A stretch of DNA of 10,707 nucleotides from contig CAJUPB010000004.1 of NCBI GenBank assembly GCA_910588155.1, forward strand, positions 147,234 through 157,940, in the 5' to 3' direction. Below are positions 5,542 to 10,707 of this stretch, in pieces. The stretch's first letter is position 1. Every line of letters starts with the position of its first letter. A model generated the notes under the pieces. That model ran no database searches, was not told the DNA's origin, and worked only from the letters and a program-made list of their open reading frames with translations. Made by a program: the position numbers and the translations under genes. The DNA is from an uncultured Christensenellaceae bacterium (GTDB taxonomy: Bacteria; Bacillota; Clostridia; Christensenellales; Pumilibacteraceae).

Positions 5542-8151
5542 TCAAAGCGATTCGAATTTGCTTTGCAAGTCCGCTTTAAGCGCGGTATACTTTGCGAGTT
5601 TCGCCCTCTCCTCTTCTATAAGATGTGCGGGGGCTTTTGCGGCAAAACCCGCATTGTTCAGCTTTCCGCTTGCTCTCGCAATCTCGCTCTCCACCGTTTC
5701 CAGCTCTTTCTTTATTCTCTCCTTTTCCTTTTCCGTATCTATAAGTTCGCCGAGAGGCAAATATACCTCGGCAATCTGCGTCACGATGTTCACGCTTTTG
5801 CCCGCCGGCTTTTCTCCGATGACGGTCTTATTTCCGCCCGCAAGTTTTTCGATATACTTTGCGCCCTTTTTCACGACGCTTTCGCTGCCCTTTTTCGGCA
5901 AGAGATATATCGCGGTTTTGACCGACTGGCTGACGCCCATTTCGCCGCGGATATTTCTGATTGCGTGTATGAGTTCCAGCACGTTGTGCATATCGCTCGC
6001 CTGTTTTTTGAAGGAAAACTTCTTTGACGTCGGATAAGGCGACACCATTATATCCTCGGCGTCCTTTACGGGAAGGCTGTCGTATATTTCCGCCGTCACG
6101 AACGGTATTATGGGATGCGCGAGCTTCAACAGCTGCGTCAAGACGTGGACAAGCACGGACAGCGTGTCCGTTCTTCTGTCCTTGTCGTCGCTGTAAAGAG
6201 CGGTCTTGGAGAGCTCTATATACTTATCGCAGAATTCGCTTCTTATGAACTCGTACAGCTTTGCCGCGGCAAGACCGACTTCGTACCTTTCCATATACTT
6301 CGTGACCGAACTCACGAGCGCGGACAGTTTCACGAGTATCCACATATCGGCCGGCGAAGGTTTTACGTCGTCGATACTCTTTATATTCACGCCGTCGCAG
6401 TTCATCAGCACGAATCTTGCGGCGTTCCAAATCTTGTTTATGAAGTTTCTGTAACCCTCGCATTTATCCTCGTTGTACTTGATGTCGCCGCCGGCTTTGA
6501 CGCCGCTTACGAGGGATATGCGCAGAGTGTCCGCGCCGTACTTCTCTATTATCTCTATCGGGTCCACGCCGTTGCCGAGCGATTTGCTCATTTTGCGCCC
6601 GAGCTTGTCGCGGACGATTCCGTGAATCAGCACTTCTTCGAACGGCACTTCGCCGGTATGTTCCAAGCCCGAAAATATCATTCTCGCGACCCAGAAAAAG
6701 ATTATGTCGTAGCCCGTAATCAACAGTGACGTGGGATAGAAATACTTCAAATCCTCCGTCTTTTCGGGGAAACCGAGCGTGGAAAACGGCCAGAGCGCGG
6801 ACGAGAACCAAGTGTCCAGCACGTCTTCGTCCTGTCTGACTTTGCCGCCGCACTTCGGGCAAACGGTTATATCCTCTTTGGAAACCACGGTTTCGCCGCA
6901 GCCGTCGCAATAGAAAGCGGGTATTCTGTGACCCCACCAAAGCTGGCGGCTGACGCACCAATCGCGGATATTCTCCATCCAATGCAAATATATCTTTTCG
7001 AAGCGTTTGGGAAGAAAAGCGACTTTTTTATCCTTTACCGCCTTGACCGCGGGCGCGGCGAGCGGCTGCATTTTGACAAACCACTGTTTGGAAACAATGG
7101 GTTCTATGACTGTTCCGCAACGGTAGCAATGCCCCACATTATTCGCGTGCTTTACCGTCTTGACCAGCAAGCCCTGCTCTTTCAAGTCGAGAAGCATTTT
7201 TTCTCTCGCCTGCCATCTGTCCATACCCGCATACTTGCCTGCTTTTTCGTTCATATGCGCGGTGTCGTCCATAACCCTTATCACTTCGAGATTATGTCTT
7301 TTACCGACTTCGAAGTCGTTGGGGTCGTGCGCGGGCGTTATTTTGACCGCACCCGTGCCGAAACCGCTTTCCACATAGTCGTCGGCAATGACGGGTATGG
7401 TCCTGTCGGTGAGCGGCAATTTCAGCATTTTGCCCACGAGAGCGGTATACTTTTTGTCTTTGGGATTGACAGCGACAGCCACGTCGCCAATCAACGTTTC
7501 GGGGCGCGTCGTCGCAACGGTGATGAATCCGCTGCCGTCGGCAAACGGATACTTGATATGCCAGAGGTGGGAATCAGCCTGTTCGTATTCGACTTCGGCA
7601 TCGGAAATGGCGGTCTTGCAACAGGGACACCAATTGATTATTCTGTCGCCGCGATATATCAAACCTTTATCGTAAAGATTGACGAAAACTTCTCGGACGG
7701 CTTTGGAACAGCGCTCGTCCATAGTGAACGCCTGTCTGTCCCAATCGCAGGACGACCCGAGCTGTTTGAGCTGTTCGACTATTCTGCCGCCGTACTTTTC
7801 TTTCCAATCGTAAGCGCGTTTCAAAAAGCCGTCTCTGCCCAAGCTTACTTTCGTCAGCCCCTCTTCCTTCATTTTTTCCACGACCTTGACTTCGGTGGCA
7901 ATCGACGCGTGGTCCACGCCGGGAAGCCAAAGCGCCTCGAAGCCCTGCATACGCTTGAACCTCGTGACGGCGTCCTGCAACGTCATATCCAGCGCGTGAC
8001 CGACGTGGAGCTGCCCCGTTATGTTCGGGGGCGGCATCACTATCGTAAACGGCTTTTTGCCGCTGTTCGCCCTTGCCGCAAAGTATTTGTTGTCCGTCCA
8101 TTTTTTATAGAGTCTTTTCTCGAAACTCTTCGGCTCGTAGGTCTTGTCCAT
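5542..8151 (-). CDS. valS: Valyl-tRNA synthetase
   Basis: Cytosolic class I aminoacyl-tRNA synthetase that charges tRNA-Val and edits mischarged threonine. The 869-residue protein is complete. It shows the HIGH-type motif HVGH (49-52) in PPPNITGQLHVGH, and the editing domain with TTRPET (214-219) and GTGAVKITPAHDPND (265-279). Zinc-type cysteine pairs are CPCC (175-178), CYRC (342-345), CDGC (415-418) and CPKC (431-434). KMSKS (520-524) is followed by an anticodon-binding helical domain and a C-terminal coiled-coil arm (KEKERIKKELETVESEIARA). The start is the ATG at 8149-8151, with GGAG six bases upstream; the longer frame from TTG 8181 precedes the expected transcription start. No T-box leader is present, since the leader is only about 26 bases. 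It lies downstream of the DUF2207 gene on the same strand but has its own promoter. Confidence 0.98.
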   Translation of the reverse strand: MDKTYEPKSFEKRLYKKWTDNKYFAARANSGKKPFTIVMPPPNITGQLHVGHALDMTLQDAVTRFKRMQGFEALWLPGVDHASIATEVKVVEKMKEEGLTKVSLGRDGFLKRAYDWKEKYGGRIVEQLKQLGSSCDWDRQAFTMDERCSKAVREVFVNLYDKGLIYRGDRIINWCPCCKTAISDAEVEYEQADSHLWHIKYPFADGSGFITVATTRPETLIGDVAVAVNPKDKKYTALVGKMLKLPLTDRTIPVIADDYVESGFGTGAVKITPAHDPNDFEVGKRHNLEVIRVMDDTAHMNEKAGKYAGMDRWQAREKMLLDLKEQGLLVKTVKHANNVGHCYRCGTVIEPIVSKQWFVKMQPLAAPAVKAVKDKKVAFLPKRFEKIYLHWMENIRDWCVSRQLWWGHRIPAFYCDGCGETVVSKEDITVCPKCGGKVRQDEDVLDTWFSSALWPFSTLGFPEKTEDLKYFYPTSLLITGYDIIFFWVARMIFSGLEHTGEVPFEEVLIHGIVRDKLGRKMSKSLGNGVDPIEIIEKYGADTLRISLVSGVKAGGDIKYNEDKCEGYRNFINKIWNAARFVLMNCDGVNIKSIDDVKPSPADMWILVKLSALVSSVTKYMERYEVGLAAAKLYEFIRSEFCDKYIELSKTALYSDDKDRRTDTLSVLVHVLTQLLKLAHPIIPFVTAEIYDSLPVKDAEDIMVSPYPTSKKFSFKKQASDMHNVLELIHAIRNIRGEMGVSQSVKTAIYLLPKKGSESVVKKGAKYIEKLAGGNKTVIGEKPAGKSVNIVTQIAEVYLPLGELIDTEKEKERIKKELETVESEIARASGKLNNAGFAAKAPAHLIEEERAKLAKYTALKADLQSKFESL

Positions 8152-8183
8152 TGTCTGCTCCGTTGTTTGAAATCTTTGCAAGT

Positions 8184-8212
8184 ATTATATCACACGGCTT
8201 TGCTTTTTGCAA
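8184..8212 (-). promoter_or_regulatory. Promoter of valS
   Basis: On the minus strand, TTGCAA (8207-8212), a 17-base spacer and TATAAT (8184-8189) preceded by TGA, an extended -10 box. The -35 box overlaps the loop of the inverted repeat at 8198-8224. Transcription would start near 8177. Confidence 0.75.
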
Positions 8213-8224
8213 GAAAAAGCAAAG
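8198..8224. repeat. 11-bp inverted repeat around the valS -35 box
   Basis: CTTTGCTTTTT (8198-8208) pairs perfectly with AAAAAGCAAAG (8214-8224) across a five-base loop. It sits between the DUF2207 stop and the valS start. It could end the DUF2207 transcript, although no U tract follows the stem on the minus strand, or it could be a protein-binding site over the valS promoter. Confidence 0.55.
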
Positions 8225-8240
8225 GTTTGTTCGGCTTTTT

Positions 8241-10181
8241 TCAGCAGCCGCGGCTGCCGCCTCCGCCGCCTCCGCCGCCCGAAGAACCGCCGTGTCCTCC
8301 TCCGCCGCCTCCGCCGCCGCTCGAACCCATTCCGGACGAGGTCGCCAGCGTGTGCGAGAAATGCGAGAACGCGCCGAGTCCTATGCCGTCCGACCACTCG
8401 GGAGCGGATATGTTCAGCGCGGCAAAACGCTTCTCCACTTTTTTGCCGATACCCATTATCAGGCAATACGGAATTATATGCGAGAAATAGTCGGGGTCTT
8501 CTTCGAAGAGCATTTCGATTCGAGACAGTTCCGCCGTGAGCAAGAATCTCTTGAAGCCGAGCATTTTACCGTAATCGCTCAAAACATAGTCGGCTTTCTT
8601 GTTCATAAAGTGCGACAAAATCAACAGTATCGCATACCAAATCGGTGCGATAAAAATCAGTCCCGCATAGTCGTACAGCGGCATATAGAAGATAAAAATA
8701 AATGCGAACATCGGCATTGCCGTGAACATCAGCGGAAAGATATACATCAAAGGCGTACTTTTCTCCTGCGCCTGAACCATTCCCGGCATTGTTCCCGCGG
8801 CTATGAATATCAAAAAGAACAGCGGCAGAGCGTTCTGACAGACGATGCAATAATAAACGAACAGCGCGACGAACGGCAACACCATACAGGCGGCTATTCC
8901 CACATACGCCAATTTGCTTCGCTTATGAACCGTCGGCGGCTCTTCCGCAAAGGTCTGCATAGACTGAAACTTTTTGGACAATTTCACATCTCGTTTCGAA
9001 TCTACCGAACGTGTGTGAAACTCCGACGACTTTGCGAACATAGTATCGAAATATTCCCTTTCGTTGTTCGGCACGTCGTCCGACATATCTTTGAGTTTAC
9101 GCACAATCAAGTGTTTGTCGCCGTCCTTGTAAATCCGGACGTATCCTTCGTCCGCCCACTGCGCCACGACGGCGGCGAGGTCCTTGCCGTTCACTTTGCC
9201 GCGCCACACAGCGGCGAAACGAAGCGCGCGCATATCCTTCGGCGGATAGAACTCCACCGTTTCCACGACGTTATTGGACGAGAAGCGCATAACCAGCAAT
9301 CCTCCGCAGACGATTGCCGCCACCGCTGCCGCCAAGAAAAGAAAATAGTACCAGAACACGGTTTTCGTCACGGAGAAATATCCGTCGTCGAACAGCACCT
9401 GCACCGTGTAACCGACGTGTTCTTTATTCGGTCTCGCCGTCAGTTCCACGACGTTTTCCGAAACGGAAACGCTTTCGCCGTCTTCCACGTCGGGAACGAA
9501 CGGTTTCTTTTTGTTGGTACGGAAAGATACCTTATCCGCATTCACTGCGTCTGGAAAAGTAATCTTTGCGTGAAATCTTCTCGTATATTCCATAGCGTAA
9601 CCGAGCACGTCGAAAGTGAAATCGTCGAAGCCCTCGGCTTTGTCGTCGCTCATATCGTACACGTATTTTAAAACAAAAGTATTCAGCGTCGCGTCCAGAG
9701 TTTCTTTGTCCGTCTGGTCCGTGGCGGGAAAATATTTTCCGTCCGGAAGCTGCATTTTCACGGAATGAAACTGCCCCTGCTCGTAAAGGCTTTGCGTAAC
9801 TTTCGCGGGCTGCCCGTTCAACGTCACCGAAACGTCGGAAATTTGTGCGAGATATTCCATCCCCTTTTTCTCTTCGCCGTCCACTATTCTCGTGGTTTGG
9901 GATATGCGCTGAATATCCCTTATTATGCCCGTATTTTTATTGCCCTCGATAAAGCCGACGCGCATAGTTTCCGTGACGGAAAGCGTTTTGTCCCGACGGA
10001 CGTCTATCTCCACGTCGATGTCCTCGAACCACCAATTCGTATCTATATTCGTCTTGCCGCTTTCTTCGTCGACATACGAATCGGCATACGACACGCCGAC
10101 AGTCGCAATAATTATCGCCGCAAACAGCATAAACACTGCCGCGAAAAGCGGTAACAACCGTTTCAATAATCTGTCTTTCAT
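8241..10181 (-). CDS. DUF2207 domain-containing membrane protein with poly-glycine tail
   Basis: A 646-residue membrane protein of the DUF2207 family, whose function is unknown. A signal peptide or first membrane segment lies at about 10-32. A large extracytoplasmic beta-rich domain follows (WWFEDIDVEIDVRRDKTLSVTE and onward, to about 272). There is a membrane segment at 275-299, a cytoplasmic region with a small winged-helix-like part (LAAVVAQWADEGYVRI, 335-350), and about four more membrane segments between 424 and 526. The conserved LGFKRFLL (541-548) and DPDYFSHIIPY (562-572) follow. The tail holds two runs of eight glycines (622-629 and 635-642) and ends SRGC. The start is the ATG at 10179-10181, with GGAG eight bases upstream; the TTG two codons earlier is less likely. 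It has its own promoter, upstream of valS on the same strand. Confidence 0.92.
   Translation of the reverse strand: MKDRLLKRLLPLFAAVFMLFAAIIIATVGVSYADSYVDEESGKTNIDTNWWFEDIDVEIDVRRDKTLSVTETMRVGFIEGNKNTGIIRDIQRISQTTRIVDGEEKKGMEYLAQISDVSVTLNGQPAKVTQSLYEQGQFHSVKMQLPDGKYFPATDQTDKETLDATLNTFVLKYVYDMSDDKAEGFDDFTFDVLGYAMEYTRRFHAKITFPDAVNADKVSFRTNKKKPFVPDVEDGESVSVSENVVELTARPNKEHVGYTVQVLFDDGYFSVTKTVFWYYFLFLAAAVAAIVCGGLLVMRFSSNNVVETVEFYPPKDMRALRFAAVWRGKVNGKDLAAVVAQWADEGYVRIYKDGDKHLIVRKLKDMSDDVPNNEREYFDTMFAKSSEFHTRSVDSKRDVKLSKKFQSMQTFAEEPPTVHKRSKLAYVGIAACMVLPFVALFVYYCIVCQNALPLFFLIFIAAGTMPGMVQAQEKSTPLMYIFPLMFTAMPMFAFIFIFYMPLYDYAGLIFIAPIWYAILLILSHFMNKKADYVLSDYGKMLGFKRFLLTAELSRIEMLFEEDPDYFSHIIPYCLIMGIGKKVEKRFAALNISAPEWSDGIGLGAFSHFSHTLATSSGMGSSGGGGGGGGHGGSSGGGGGGGGSRGC
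8256..8318. repeat. Glycine-codon microsatellite inside the DUF2207 gene
   Basis: Two stretches of eight GGN codons (8256-8279 and 8295-8318, minus-strand coding) are separated by a short Gly-Gly/Ser-Ser/His spacer. It is low-complexity CCG/CCT-rich DNA, prone to slippage. Just outside it, GCAGCCGCGGCTGC (8244-8257) is a perfect 14-base palindrome covering the last codons. Confidence 0.8.
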
Positions 10182-10211
10182 AGTCAAAACTCCGTTGGCT
10201 TTATGTTTATA

Positions 10212-10240
10212 ATTTTATCATATTCCGAAATTTTTTGCAA
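10212..10240 (-). promoter_or_regulatory. Promoter of the DUF2207 gene
   Basis: On the minus strand, TTGCAA (10235-10240), a 17-base spacer and TAAAAT (10212-10217) preceded by TGA (extended -10). Transcription would start near 10205, leaving a leader of about 24 bases. Confidence 0.7.
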
Positions 10241-10319
10241 GGATATTTTATTGCATTTTCATTGCTTTCGGATTGCGCACAGCATTTCACATTCGGCGGG
10301 CGGCGTTCATATTATGGGG

Positions 10320-10351
10320 TATAATCGGCGTGCTATGCGCGCGGCGCCGAT
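10320..10351 (+). promoter_or_regulatory. -10 box and leader hairpin of the substrate-binding-protein gene
   Basis: A TATAAT at 10320-10325 has no good -35 partner. ATCGGCG (10324-10330) can pair with CGCCGAT (10345-10351) around a 14-base loop, overlapping the end of the -10 box. AAGGAG (10363-10368) follows, seven bases before the ATG. No riboswitch is recognisable in this short leader. Confidence 0.4.
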
Positions 10352-10375
10352 AAAAAAAATTCAAGGAGAACAGTA

Positions 10376-10657
10376 ATGAAGAAAAAAATATTTGCCGTGA
10401 TTTTCAGCGCAATGCTTTGTCTCGTGTGTTTCGCGGGCTGCAATTGCTCGTCGAACGGCAAGACGAAGATACGTTTGAGCGAGGTCACGCACAGCATTTT
10501 CTATGCGCCTATGTACCTGGCTCAAAACCTCGGTTACTTCGACGAAGAGGGTCTCGACGTTTCGTTCACTAATGCGGGCGGCGCGGACAAAGTTATGAGC
10601 GCGATTGCGTCCGGCAGCGCGGAAATAGGTCTTATGGGTCCCGAAGCCACAATTTAA
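10376..10657 (+). CDS. Truncated ABC-transporter substrate-binding lipoprotein (NMT1/THI5-like)
   Basis: N-terminal fragment of an extracytoplasmic solute-binding lipoprotein of the NMT1/THI5-like type, the family that feeds small molecules such as taurine, nitrate or thiamine precursors to an ABC importer. Residues 1-21 are a lipoprotein signal (KKK, hydrophobic stretch, lipobox FAGC) with Cys22 as the lipidation site. The mature start matches the family well: EVTHSIFYAPMYLAQNLGYF, EEGLDVSF, GADKVMSAIASGSAEIGLMGPEATI. Family members run to about 300-350 residues, but here a TAA follows Ile93. The three frames beyond show no continuation, so this is not a simple one-base frameshift visible within the window. 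The start is certain (AAGGAG seven bases upstream). The ligand cannot be told from this piece. It is either a broken gene or an assembly join. Confidence 0.8.
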   Translation: MKKKIFAVIFSAMLCLVCFAGCNCSSNGKTKIRLSEVTHSIFYAPMYLAQNLGYFDEEGLDVSFTNAGGADKVMSAIASGSAEIGLMGPEATI

Positions 10658-10707
10658 GCAGTTACTTCAAAAGGGCGATAAAATAACTTTATAAGGAGAA
10701 ATTTTAT
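10650..10707 (+). other. AT-rich tail resembling the 3' end of a different gene plus a ribosome site
   Basis: Out of frame with the truncated gene, bases 10650-10694 read as QFKQLLQKGDKITL and a stop. The stop overlaps AAGGAG (10693-10698), and the window ends in TTTTAT where an ATG could begin. This looks like the end of one small gene and the ribosome site of the next, but it is too short to identify. Confidence 0.35.

Noticed and set aside
6928..8490. 520-codon open frame on the plus strand
   Set aside because: It runs antisense to valS and into the DUF2207 gene, both of which have family motifs, promoters and ribosome sites. Its translation is low in recognisable motifs and contains a long proline run opposite the glycine codons.
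8073..9671. 532-codon open frame on the plus strand
   Set aside because: Antisense to the DUF2207 gene. The Arg/His/Phe-rich translation is typical of a shadow frame, and no ribosome site supports it.
10241..10375. Possible riboswitch (for example TPP) before the substrate-binding-protein gene
   Set aside because: Only about 44 bases lie between the -10 region and the ATG, and no conserved riboswitch core can be seen.
10652..10694. Simple frameshift in the substrate-binding-protein gene
   Set aside because: None of the three frames after the stop resumes the expected family sequence, so one inserted or deleted base does not explain the break.

Overview
The window looks like chromosome from a low-to-mid-GC Gram-positive anaerobe of the Clostridia. 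The evidence is strong AGGAGG-type ribosome sites, sigma-A-like promoters with TGnTATAAT extended -10 boxes, compact U-tailed terminators, and Clostridia-type small families (DUF4364 and a TIGR03905-like TSCPD protein). An uncultured gut lineage is plausible but is inference. I see no rRNA, tRNA, CRISPR array, insertion sequence or prophage structure. Apart from a broken gene at the right end, this is mostly ordinary housekeeping DNA.

Left part (1-3110). A minus-strand M29 metallo-aminopeptidase and a plus-strand class II fructose-bisphosphate aldolase (fba) diverge from one intergenic region carrying a promoter for each. After fba comes a hairpin-rich 3' region ending in a strong terminator. 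The biotin transporter subunit bioY follows; its promoter sits so close to the best start codon that the mRNA may be leaderless. bioY converges on an XRE-type regulator, and the two genes share a bidirectional terminator that contains the regulator's stop codon.

Middle part (3094-5541). The XRE regulator is divergent from an unrecognised 260-residue cytosolic protein with a C-X6-C-X6-C cluster. Next is a probable two-gene operon of a DUF4364 winged-helix-like protein and a TSCPD-domain protein. It is closed by a branched terminator and then by a tandem repeat abutting an 18-bp perfect hairpin, which also lies downstream of valS on the other strand.

Right part (5542-10707). On the minus strand lie valS (complete valyl-tRNA synthetase) and, upstream of it, a DUF2207 membrane protein with a poly-glycine tail; each has its own promoter. 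At the right edge, a plus-strand NMT1/THI5-like ABC-transporter substrate-binding lipoprotein starts normally but stops after 93 residues. About 50 AT-rich bases that do not continue the family follow it, and they look like the 3' end of another gene plus a ribosome site. This is either a real deletion/fusion or an assembly join.

Several start codons were moved inward from the longest open frame because a Shine-Dalgarno sequence or a promoter decided the matter. Family assignments rest on recognised motifs only; no search was run.
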